Origin: Bacteroidota bacterium
GTDB taxonomy: Bacteria > Bacteroidota > Bacteroidia > Sphingobacteriales > Sphingobacteriaceae
Reading direction: 5' to 3'
NCBI GenBank assembly: GCA_025355225.1
Contig: JANYAB010000738.1
Location: forward strand, 1 to 14,966
DNA length: 14,966 nt
This document shows positions 1 to 5,227 of the stretch, in pieces. Position 1 is the first letter of the stretch; every line of letters starts with the position of its first letter. The notes under the pieces are model-generated. The model worked only from the letters and a program-made list of their open reading frames with translations, was not told the origin of the DNA and made no database searches. The translations under genes and the position numbers were made by a program.

Positions 1-7
1 TTCGCTA

Positions 8-36
8 ACCCCACCCTACACCCGCCCAAGGGCGGG
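8..36. repeat. GC-rich hairpin, probable edge of an intergenic repeat
   Basis: CCCGCCC at 21-27 and GGGCGGG at 30-36 form a perfect 7-bp stem with a two-base gap. It is preceded by CCCCACCC (10-17), which also occurs near the start of the GC-rich palindromic element at 14099-14210 (CCCCACCC at 14100-14107). The stretch 1-78 reads open in the PhyH frame but its translation is Pro/Gly-rich and unlike a dioxygenase. I take it to be the end of a dispersed non-coding repeat cut by the window edge. The rest of 37-78 holds nothing I recognise. Confidence 0.45.
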
Positions 37-78
37 AATCGCACATGCCCACCGCTTTTTGATTTCTTCCGAACACCT

Positions 79-396
79 ATGGTACAACCACCTACAGATA
101 TTCTCGAAAACAATTTCACGATCCGTATTCACCTGGATGATACTGATGAAAATAACGGTGCGTTGAAGGTAATCCCCGGATCGCACAACAAGGGTATTCA
201 GAGAATAGAGAATATTGCTCAGTTATCTCAAAATGAACAAATATGCAGGATAAATGCTGGAGGCATTATGGTCATGCGGCCATTAATATTTCACGCTTCA
301 AATCGGACTACAAGTAATCGAAGAAGAAGAGTTATACACTTAGAGTTTAGCAGTGCGAGATTACCTGAACAAATTAATTGGTCTGAACTGAACTGA
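79..396 (+). pseudogene. phytanoyl-CoA dioxygenase (PhyH) family protein, C-terminal fragment
   Basis: The 105-residue product matches the C-terminal half of PhyH-type Fe(II)/2-oxoglutarate dioxygenases. Visible are a VQPPTDILEN stretch, the IHLDDTDENNGALKVIPGSH core (residues 17-36), the distal iron-ligand His in RPLIFHAS (His72) and an Arg-rich RRVIHLEF segment (83-90) that would bind 2-oxoglutarate. Family members are usually more than 220 residues, and the proximal HxD iron-binding motif lies in an N-terminal half that is missing here. Upstream sequence (1-78) stays open but is GC-rich hairpin DNA, so homology seems to stop at about codon 2. I therefore read this as a 5'-truncated remnant with no functional iron site. 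It could instead be a window-edge artefact if the missing half lies further left. The family call is firm; the pseudogene status is inference. Confidence 0.7.
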
Positions 397-404
397 TAAC
401 ATCT

Positions 405-412
405 TACCTTTG
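405..412 (+). promoter_or_regulatory. Bacteroidota-type -7 promoter box before the DUF2520 gene
   Basis: TACCTTTG matches the Bacteroidota primary-sigma -7 consensus TAnnTTTG exactly. It ends 9 nt before the ATG at 422, so the transcript would have a very short leader. A TTG at 378-380 could be the -33 box, with a slightly long 24-nt spacer. This box also argues against the upstream in-frame TTG at 410, which would lie inside the promoter. Confidence 0.5.
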
Positions 413-421
413 CAATTAATT

Positions 422-1192
422 ATGCGCATCACCATCATAGGTTCAGGCAATGTAGGCACGCACCTGGCAGCGGCTTTTAAAAACGCCGGGCACAACATTT
501 TACAGGTTTATAGCCGCGATCTGCAAAATGCTTCCTTGCTGGCTTATCACGTACGCGCGCAAGCTATCGATACTTTGGATCAGATCAACTCCGAAACCGA
601 TTTGTTTGTTATTGCTGTAAAGGATGATGCAATAGAAACAGTCGCATCCGATTTAACTAAGCACCAGAAATTGATGGTGCACACTTCAGGGGCGACTGAT
701 CTGCAAGCTCTATTAAACTATACTGCAAACGCAGGTGTTTTTTACCCCCTGCAAACCTTCAGCAAAACGAAGGAGGTTGATTTCGATACCGTGCCTCTTT
801 GTATTGAAGGAGCAGATGAGCATATTACCTCACTGCTGGAGCAACTGGCTAAAACAATTACGCAAAATGTTTACCTAATCAACTCCGCCGAACGGAAAAC
901 CCTGCACCTCGCGGCTGTTTTCGCTTGCAATTTTCCTAATTACCTGTATTACCTGGCGCAGCAATTGTTAGCGGATCAGCAATTGCCTTTCGACCTGCTT
1001 CGTCCATTGATTTTAGAAACTGCCCAAAAAGTACAGCAACATCTGCCAGCCGGTGTTCAAACAGGACCGGCTATCCGGAAGGATGAAAAAACAATGTCTG
1101 CTCATCTGCAGCAACTGAGCGAAAAACCCGAATTACAAGCCTTATACAGGCTGTTAAGTCAGGGTATTATCAAAATGGATAATGCTGGTTAA
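422..1192 (+). CDS. Rossmann-like / DUF2520 domain-containing protein
   Basis: A 256-residue cytoplasmic protein. It begins with an NAD(P)-binding Rossmann fold: the MRITIIGSGNVGTHLA start carries the GxGxxG loop at residues 7-12, followed by alternating beta strands and helices to about residue 125. The C-terminal half is the all-alpha DUF2520 domain, with FYPLQTFSK, a HLAAVFACNFPNYLY helix and TGPAIRKDEKTM near residue 215-230. The fold resembles ProC and F420-dependent NADP oxidoreductases, but substrate and reaction are unknown. I start at ATG 422 rather than the in-frame TTG at 410, because GxGxxG proteins usually begin just before the first strand and TTG 410 sits in the -7 box. In Bacteroidota this family is commonly found next to KdsC and Maf genes, as here. 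The family call is strong; function is open. Confidence 0.9.
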   Translation: MRITIIGSGNVGTHLAAAFKNAGHNILQVYSRDLQNASLLAYHVRAQAIDTLDQINSETDLFVIAVKDDAIETVASDLTKHQKLMVHTSGATDLQALLNYTANAGVFYPLQTFSKTKEVDFDTVPLCIEGADEHITSLLEQLAKTITQNVYLINSAERKTLHLAAVFACNFPNYLYYLAQQLLADQQLPFDLLRPLILETAQKVQQHLPAGVQTGPAIRKDEKTMSAHLQQLSEKPELQALYRLLSQGIIKMDNAG

Positions 1193-1210
1193 GGGCGTTG
1201 TTAATTTTGT

Positions 1211-1218
1211 TACTTTTG
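1211..1218 (+). promoter_or_regulatory. -7 promoter box before the ferredoxin gene
   Basis: TACTTTTG matches TAnnTTTG and ends 5 nt before ATG 1224, the same near-leaderless layout as the box at 405. No good TTG lies at the usual -33 distance; the nearest is at 1198-1200, which is too close. The box supports choosing ATG 1224 over the in-frame ATG at 1182, which would overlap the previous gene. Confidence 0.45.
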
Positions 1219-1223
1219 CCAAA

Positions 1224-1556
1224 ATGAATATTTTTAAAGTAAAGATCAGCTTTGAGGAAAAGGGGCACGAATCTGTTGAACTACCCATTGCCGAAGGCGA
1301 GTCTGTATTGGATGTGTGCCTTGAGAACGGCATTGACCTGCAGCACAACTGCGGCGGCGTATGCGGATGCAGCACCTGCCATATCTATGTGAACAAAGGA
1401 ATGGATAATATCCAGGAAATATCTGATAAGGAAGAGGATTTTATTGATAGAGCGGTAAACCCGCGTATCAATTCAAGATTAGGATGCCAATGTGTAATTA
1501 TTGACGGGGATATTGAAGTCACTTTGCCAGACCAATCCAACTTCCTGGGACATTGA
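1224..1556 (+). CDS. 2Fe-2S ferredoxin (adrenodoxin/Isc type)
   Basis: A 110-residue soluble plant/adrenodoxin-fold ferredoxin that would carry single electrons. The cluster motif C-x5-C-x2-C is seen at Cys43, Cys49 and Cys52 (CGGVCGCSTC), and the fourth ligand is Cys88 in the RLGCQ motif, with a 35-residue gap typical of vertebrate-type/Isc ferredoxins. Extra cysteines occur at 32, 47 and 90. The N-terminal strand-turn-strand and the ESVLDVCLENGIDLQHNC segment fit the family. The start at 1224 gives normal family length; an in-frame ATG at 1182 would add 14 atypical residues and overlap the DUF2520 stop. The neighbouring IscX-like gene suggests a role in Fe-S assembly, but no iscS, iscU or hscBA is in view. 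Partner reductase unknown. Confidence 0.93.
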   Translation: MNIFKVKISFEEKGHESVELPIAEGESVLDVCLENGIDLQHNCGGVCGCSTCHIYVNKGMDNIQEISDKEEDFIDRAVNPRINSRLGCQCVIIDGDIEVTLPDQSNFLGH

Positions 1557-1561
1557 TTGAG

Positions 1562-1593
1562 TTGTATGTATGACGTATTACGTTATATGTTTG
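1562..1593 (+). promoter_or_regulatory. Candidate promoter for iscX inside the repeat array
   Basis: TATGTTTG at 1586-1593 matches TAnnTTTG exactly, with a TTG at 1562-1564 and a 21-nt spacer, close to the Bacteroidota TTG/TAnnTTTG layout. It would start transcription about 45 nt before ATG 1646. It overlaps the left arm of the 7-bp array, so the match could be chance. Confidence 0.35.
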
Positions 1594-1636
1594 AATATTT
1601 TTACAAAACGTATTACGTATGACGTACCACGTAAAA
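1567..1636. repeat. Tandem 7-bp repeat array CGTANNA, two arms
   Basis: Left arm 1567-1587 reads as three 7-bp units (TGTATGA, CGTATTA, then a variant). Right arm 1609-1636 reads as four contiguous units of consensus CGTANNA. The arms are direct, not inverted, copies and are separated by about 20 nt of AT-rich DNA. The array fills most of the gap between the ferredoxin and iscX genes. It creates an in-frame ATG at 1619 that I do not take as the iscX start. Confidence 0.75.
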
Positions 1637-1645
1637 CCTACAAAA

Positions 1646-1888
1646 ATGACAGATAATAGATTTGCATTACCAATTTACTGGAAAGACCACGAAGACATTG
1701 CTATTGAACTTTACGAAAAGTTCGGTAAAGAATTTGATGAATCGAAAATATACCGCATCCGCTTTACCGACCTATTAGAATGGGTATTGAGTTTACCAAA
1801 CTTTGCGGGCAAGCGCGAAGAGTCAAACGAGGGCCACCTGGAGCAAATTCAATCTGCCTGGGTTTACGAGTGGCGCGATAATCAGTAG
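1646..1888 (+). CDS. iscX: Fe-S cluster assembly protein IscX (YfhJ family)
   Basis: An 80-residue acidic protein of the IscX family, a small winged-helix-like protein that binds the cysteine desulfurase IscS and iron in Isc systems. Family hallmarks visible are the W-x-D-x2-x-I-A-x2-LY start (YWKDHEDIAIELYEKF), the RFTDLLEWV helix (residues 39-47) and the SNEGHLEQIQSAWVYEW C-terminus. It is slightly longer than the about 66-residue enterobacterial protein. The acidic DDD stretch after the FTD helix in E. coli IscX is replaced here by FAGKREE, so iron or IscS contacts may differ. I start at ATG 1646 (MTDNRFAL); an in-frame ATG at 1619 lies in the 7-bp repeat and would add nine unrelated residues. 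It follows the ferredoxin gene with no other isc genes nearby. Confidence 0.85.
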   Translation: MTDNRFALPIYWKDHEDIAIELYEKFGKEFDESKIYRIRFTDLLEWVLSLPNFAGKREESNEGHLEQIQSAWVYEWRDNQ

Positions 1889-1893
1889 TTTAG

Positions 1894-1922
1894 TTTACAG
1901 TTTTGAGTTGGCAGGTTGTAAG
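1894..1922. repeat. Short degenerate 7-bp repeat TTNNNAG
   Basis: Directly after the iscX stop, three contiguous 7-bp units end in AG (TTTACAG at 1894-1900, then 1901-1907 and 1908-1914) and a fourth imperfect 8-nt unit follows to 1922. The period matches the other arrays in this window; the sequence differs. Confidence 0.5.
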
Positions 1923-1951
1923 ATTTTTTGAATAAAGTAATTTAACGGAAA

Positions 1952-2034
1952 ATCGGTGTAATCAAAATCAATATCGGTGTAATCCAGGGATCAAATAATA
2001 TTAATCGGTGTAATCCAAAATAATCTGTGGAATC
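1952..2034. repeat. Four spaced copies of ATCGGTGTAATC
   Basis: Copies lie at 1952-1963, 1973-1985, 2004-2016 and, as a variant ATCTGTGGAATC, at 2023-2034. Spacing is 21, 31 and 19 nt, so this is an interspersed rather than a strict tandem array. The last copy supplies the GTG that I use as the kdsC start at 2027. Together with the TTNNNAG units it fills the gap 1889-2026 between iscX and kdsC. Confidence 0.75.
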
Positions 2035-2548
2035 ATTCCTTACAAAATTAAAAGATATTACCACCTTCATTTTTGATGTTGACGGAGTGCTTACTGACGG
2101 TTCCGTTTACGTAATGGAAAATGGGGAGCAGTCCCGCCAATTTAATGTTAAAGATGGCTATGCCATACAGCTTGCCGTTAAGTGCGGTTACAATGTATGC
2201 GCTATTTCGGGCAGCCGTTCGAAAGTTGCCATTCATCGCTTAAACAGTTTAGGGGTTAAAGATGTGTATATAGGTGCGCGTGTCAAATCTGAAAATTTCA
2301 GAACATACCTTGAAGAAAAAAGAGTAAGCCCGGCCAGTGTATTATATATGGGCGATGATATCACCGACCTTGAAGCCATGCAGTTAGCCGGATTAGCCGT
2401 TTGCCCATCCGACGCCGCTGAAGAGATAAAGGCTATATGTAAATATATTTCGCCTGTTAATGGCGGCAAAGGGGCTGCGCGCGACGTGATTGAAAAGGTA
2501 ATGAAGGTACAGGGCAAGTGGATGAGCGCACAGGCTTATAGCTGGTAG
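2027..2548 (+). CDS. kdsC: KdsC-type HAD-IIIA phosphatase (Kdo-8-phosphate phosphatase)
   Basis: A 173-residue cytoplasmic HAD phosphatase without a cap domain, as in KdsC, which acts as a tetramer and hydrolyses Kdo 8-phosphate to Kdo for lipopolysaccharide. Motif I is FDVDGVLTDG, with nucleophile Asp17 and acid/base Asp19. Motif II is the ISGS serine at Ser61, motif III is Lys87, and motif IV is GDDITDL with Asp110, Asp111 and Asp114. The C-terminal NGGKGAARDVIEKVMKVQGKW segment is typical of the KdsC subfamily. The start is GTG 2027: family members begin about 14 residues before the DVDG motif, and no ATG lies in the right place. That GTG is inside a copy of the ATCGGTGTAATC repeat. Maf follows 88 nt downstream, a common Bacteroidota pairing. 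Exact substrate is inferred from family. Confidence 0.9.
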   Translation: MESFLTKLKDITTFIFDVDGVLTDGSVYVMENGEQSRQFNVKDGYAIQLAVKCGYNVCAISGSRSKVAIHRLNSLGVKDVYIGARVKSENFRTYLEEKRVSPASVLYMGDDITDLEAMQLAGLAVCPSDAAEEIKAICKYISPVNGGKGAARDVIEKVMKVQGKWMSAQAYSW

Positions 2549-2556
2549 AATTTTTG

Positions 2557-2640
2557 TTCATGGTTCATGGTTGATAGTTCATAGTAAAACAGCTCTCGTC
2601 CAATGAACTATGAACTATAAACCATGAACTAAACCATGAA
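2557..2640. repeat. Inverted arms of 7-bp units (TTCATRG / CYATGAA)
   Basis: Forward arm 2557-2584 has four contiguous 7-bp units of consensus TTCATRG. After a 16-nt centre, the arm 2601-2628 has four contiguous reverse-complement units (CAATGAA, CTATGAA and variants), then a 5-nt remnant and a last CCATGAA at 2634-2640. The arms can pair into a long imperfect hairpin, so the structure may end or pause kdsC transcription. The final unit contains the ATG of maf (2636). Confidence 0.8.
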
Positions 2641-3211
2641 CAACAAAATAAAAATCATTCTCGCTTCCAAATCCCCGCGCCGCCAGGAACTATTGCGCTT
2701 AATGGATATTGATTTCCGTATCGTACTCAAAGAAGTTGACGAGTCGTATCCTGATAATTTGAGTCCTGAAGAGATCGCTGTTTATGTCGCTGAGAAAAAG
2801 GCAAGGGCATTTGATGAATCTGTTGATGATGAAATAGTGCTTACTGCCGATACTATAGTGAGTATTGACGGGCATATTCTTGGCAAGCCCGAAACGACGG
2901 AACATGCTGCTGAAATGTTGCGGTTGCTTTCCGGCAGGGTACACCGCGTGATAACTGGTGTTTGTTTGTTGTATAAACACCGGTTCAATTTATTTCACGA
3001 TATATCTGAGGTGTTCTTTCGCAAGCTTACCGAACAGGAGATTTTATTTTACGTAGAGAAATATCAGCCACTGGATAAGGCCGGGGCTTATGGCATACAG
3101 GAATGGATCGGCCTTATAGGTATAGAAAGGATCAACGGTTCCTACACCAACGTAGTCGGGCTACCCACTGAAAAATTGTATCAGCAATTAATTCAGATTG
3201 AATTAGAATAG
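2636..3211 (+). CDS. maf: Maf family nucleotide pyrophosphatase (dTTP/UTP type, YhdE-like)
   Basis: A 191-residue cytoplasmic Maf protein, which hydrolyses dTTP, UTP and modified pyrimidine nucleotides to monophosphates as a house-cleaning enzyme. The substrate-binding SKSPRRQELL is at residues 11-20, catalytic-site ADT at 71-73 (Asp72), GKP at 83-85, and LSGRVHRVITGV at 98-109. DKAGAYGIQ at 147-155 and ERINGSYTNVVGLPTEKL identify the YhdE-like subfamily rather than the YceF m7GTP type. Length is normal. The start at 2636 fits the usual position six to ten residues before the SKSPRR motif. The start codon lies in the last 7-bp unit of the upstream repeat; an upstream ATG in the same frame at 2624 is followed at once by a stop. 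It probably shares transcripts with kdsC unless the hairpin stops them. Confidence 0.95.
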   Translation: MNNKIKIILASKSPRRQELLRLMDIDFRIVLKEVDESYPDNLSPEEIAVYVAEKKARAFDESVDDEIVLTADTIVSIDGHILGKPETTEHAAEMLRLLSGRVHRVITGVCLLYKHRFNLFHDISEVFFRKLTEQEILFYVEKYQPLDKAGAYGIQEWIGLIGIERINGSYTNVVGLPTEKLYQQLIQIELE

Positions 3212-3238
3212 TTGCGATTTGTCGCTAAATTTACTTTG
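3212..3238 (+). promoter_or_regulatory. Candidate promoter for the DUF4337 gene
   Basis: TTG at 3212-3214 and TTACTTTG at 3231-3238 (one mismatch to TAnnTTTG) are separated by 16 nt. It directly follows the maf stop and lies 24 nt before ATG 3262, suggesting that the DUF4337 gene has its own promoter. Confidence 0.35.
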
Positions 3239-3261
3239 TAAATAAATCTAACTCACCCAGA

Positions 3262-3795
3262 ATGGAAGATCCCGAAGTACCCACCGAACACCTGCATGAA
3301 CATATACACGAAGCCGCGCATGAAGGCAAAGACCGGTGGTCAATGCTGGTGGCCATTTCAACAGCGTTTATGGCGGCGTTTGCTGCTTTGAGCAGTTTAA
3401 TGGCCGGGCACCAATCAAATGAAGCGCTGATAACCCAGATAAAGGCTTCGGACCAGTGGTCATATTATAACGCTAAAGGAATTAAAGCAGAAGTTGCCGA
3501 TGGTGTCGCCCTGATGATCGGCTCAAAACAGGCTGACAGTACTAAAGCCGTAATTGCAAGAAAAACCAAATTAAAAGGAGATCAGAAAGTGATCATGGAA
3601 AAAGCAACGAAGCTGGAAAAGGAATCAGAAGAACACTTAAACAAAGACGTTATACTGGCCCGTGCCGTCACCTTTTTCCAGATTGCCATATCCATTTCGG
3701 CAGTGTCTATTTTATCGAAAAAGCGACCGCTGTGGTATATCAGCCTTGTTTTATTCGCAGCGGGGATTTTTCAGTTTGTGGTGGGGCTCCTTTAG
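3262..3795 (+). CDS. DUF4337 domain-containing membrane protein
   Basis: A 177-residue inner-membrane protein of the DUF4337 family; function unknown. The N-terminus is acidic and His-rich (HLHEHIHEAAHEG, residues 10-22). One membrane helix follows at about 28-48 (MLVAISTAFMAAFAALSSLM). A soluble, charged loop of about 80 residues follows, with NEALITQIKASDQWSYYNAKGIK and a probable coiled coil at 98-128. Two closely spaced C-terminal helices are at about 133-151 and 157-177. The Q/K-x-SDQWSYYQ-like segment is what identifies the family. It lies 50 nt after maf with its own candidate promoter, so a functional link to maf is not implied. The His-rich tail might bind metal, which is speculation. 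Confidence 0.85.
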   Translation: MEDPEVPTEHLHEHIHEAAHEGKDRWSMLVAISTAFMAAFAALSSLMAGHQSNEALITQIKASDQWSYYNAKGIKAEVADGVALMIGSKQADSTKAVIARKTKLKGDQKVIMEKATKLEKESEEHLNKDVILARAVTFFQIAISISAVSILSKKRPLWYISLVLFAAGIFQFVVGLL

Positions 3796-4107
3796 CTACA
3801 GGCTGAACCATAATGCGATCAGGTACAAATAACTAAAAATCCATGTCGTTTCGAACCTGCGCAGGGGTGGTGCTGCGGGGCAGGTGAGAAATCTTATACG
3901 ACATGCACAGTCGACCGTATTGTTGTGTAGATTTCTCGTCGCGCCGCGCTCTTCCGCGGCAGGCTCGCTCGAAACGACATTGTCTTTTGGTTAAAAAGGG
4001 AAGCCATTCACTAAATACGTTTATTCTGATACCGGGATCATTTTTTTACCTGACCTGCACTCAGTTTACCTAACCATCGCACTAATCCAAAATAAAAATA
4101 AATCCGG
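3796..4107. other. Non-coding gap with one repeat element
   Basis: No convincing gene lies in this gap between the DUF4337 and first DUF4097 genes. Its centre is the inverted-repeat element at 3843-3980. The flanks (3796-3842 and 3981-4107) are AT-rich and show nothing further that I recognise; the gap ends at the candidate ECF promoter starting at 4108. Confidence 0.7.
3843..3980. repeat. MITE/REP-like element with terminal inverted repeats
   Basis: A perfect 12-bp inverted repeat bounds the element: ATGTCGTTTCGA at 3843-3854 and TCGAAACGACAT at 3969-3980. A nested inverted pair, GAGAAATCT at 3886-3894 and AGATTTCTC at 3929-3937, lies inside. The interior is GC-rich (for example 3855-3885 and 3938-3968), unlike the AT-rich flanks. 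There is no ORF, so it would have to move in trans if mobile. From memory, similar GTCRTTTCGA/GAGAAATCT elements are abundant in Bacteroidota intergenic regions; no database was checked. Confidence 0.8.
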
Positions 4108-4137
4108 GTGCAACGTTTTGGTTTAAATCGTAGTCTA
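4108..4137 (+). promoter_or_regulatory. Candidate ECF-sigma promoter for the DUF4097 operon
   Basis: GTGCAAC at 4108-4114 resembles the AAC-containing -35 of ECF sigma factors, and GTCTA at 4133-4137 resembles an ECF -10. The gap between AAC and GTC is 18 nt. The same arrangement with the same spacing precedes the third permease (11565-11595). Transcription would begin around 4144, about 17 nt before the ATG at 4161. No sigma or anti-sigma gene is in the window. Confidence 0.45.
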
Positions 4138-4160
4138 TTACTTAAACCAAATCAAATAAT

Positions 4161-5198
4161 ATGAAAACTTGTATTTTATTGCTTTTCCTTGCCTCCCAAA
4201 CACTGGTTTCTTTAGGGCAGGAGAACGAAAACAAAACACCATATCTCACTAAGTCGTTAGCAAACGACGCAATTAGTAGTGTTATTGTATCCACTTCAGC
4301 TGGGGGCATTTCAGTTAGCGGCCAAACCGGTGAGCAGCCCAGGGTAGAGGTTTATATCAAAGGGAATAATGGCCGTGAACTCTCAAAACAAGAGATCCAA
4401 AGGCGACTGGATGAAGATTATGACCTCAATATTTCGGTTAACGGTCACGAATTGAAAGCAGTGGTAAAAACCAAACACAATATTGACAATTGGCGCGAAT
4501 CAATGAGCATATCCTTTAAAATATACGTTCCGCAGCAGGTTTCTACAGACCTGAGAACGAGTGGTGGCGGCATACGCCTCGACAACCTCAAAGGGAACGA
4601 AAACTTTACAACCAGCGGTGGCGGTTTGCAAATTGACAAGCTTAGCGGAATGATCCATGGCCGCACATCTGGCGGTGGCATAGAGGTAACCAATTCAAGC
4701 GAAAATATTGACTTAGTGACCAGCGGCGGTGGTATTTCTGCAAAGAATTGCAACGGCAATATTAAACTGAGTACTTCGGGCGGTGGCCTACGCCTCGAAA
4801 ATTTAAAAGGAACAATAAATGCGCATACCAGCGGTGGCGGTGTTGAAGCCAATAATATTGAAGGTGAATTAATTACAAGCACTTCGGGCGGTGGTATGGA
4901 GCTGAGGGAAATGAACTGCAGTTTGGATGCTTCTACAAGCGCCGGCAGTCTATACGCACAAATGAAAAAAGTTGGCAAATACTTAAAGTTGGATGCGAAT
5001 TCAGGAAACATCGACATCGAATTACCAGCCAAACAAGGCCTTGACCTAAACTTAAGGGGCGATCGTGTTAATCAGCATCAGTTCAACGGTTTTAATGGGG
5101 AGTGGGACAAGACGCATGTAAGAGGCACCGTTAATGGTGGTGGCGCTCCTGTAAGTGCCGATGCTTCGAGCGGCAGCATAAATGTAAAATTCAATTAA
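4161..5198 (+). CDS. Secreted DUF4097 beta-repeat protein, SGGG-type
   Basis: A 345-residue exported protein of the DUF4097 (putative adhesin/head-GIN-like) family; function unknown. A signal peptide spans about residues 1-20 (MKTCILLLFLASQTLVSLGQ), with no lipobox cysteine at the cleavage site. A conserved N-terminal region (30-131) contains one imperfect repeat (STSAGGISVSG). Residues 132-257 are seven contiguous 18-residue repeats, each with the turn TSGGG, then a 20-residue variant (STSAGSLYAQ) and less regular strands to the end. This predicts a beta-solenoid with one coil per repeat. The C-terminus is GTVNGGGAPVSADASSGSINVKFN-like and carries no LPXTG, Por or other sorting signal that I recognise. 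It is the first gene of a likely two-gene operon with its paralogue 29 nt downstream. Confidence 0.85.
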   Translation: MKTCILLLFLASQTLVSLGQENENKTPYLTKSLANDAISSVIVSTSAGGISVSGQTGEQPRVEVYIKGNNGRELSKQEIQRRLDEDYDLNISVNGHELKAVVKTKHNIDNWRESMSISFKIYVPQQVSTDLRTSGGGIRLDNLKGNENFTTSGGGLQIDKLSGMIHGRTSGGGIEVTNSSENIDLVTSGGGISAKNCNGNIKLSTSGGGLRLENLKGTINAHTSGGGVEANNIEGELITSTSGGGMELREMNCSLDASTSAGSLYAQMKKVGKYLKLDANSGNIDIELPAKQGLDLNLRGDRVNQHQFNGFNGEWDKTHVRGTVNGGGAPVSADASSGSINVKFN

Positions 5199-5227
5199 AG
5201 AATCTTTATAAAACAAAAAACAAAATC

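Noticed and set aside
1154..1375. Minus-strand 73-codon frame over the DUF2520/ferredoxin junction
   Set aside because: It overlaps two well-supported genes on the plus strand and resembles no known protein.
1567..2034. CRISPR array suggested by regularly repeated short units
   Set aside because: Units are 7-12 bp, degenerate and without 30-bp-class unique spacers; no cas genes are present.
4445..5032. A 195-codon open frame on the minus strand opposite the first DUF4097 gene
   Set aside because: Its Pro-rich repetitive translation is the mirror of the 18-residue repeats; the plus-strand frame has a signal peptide, family match and paralogue.
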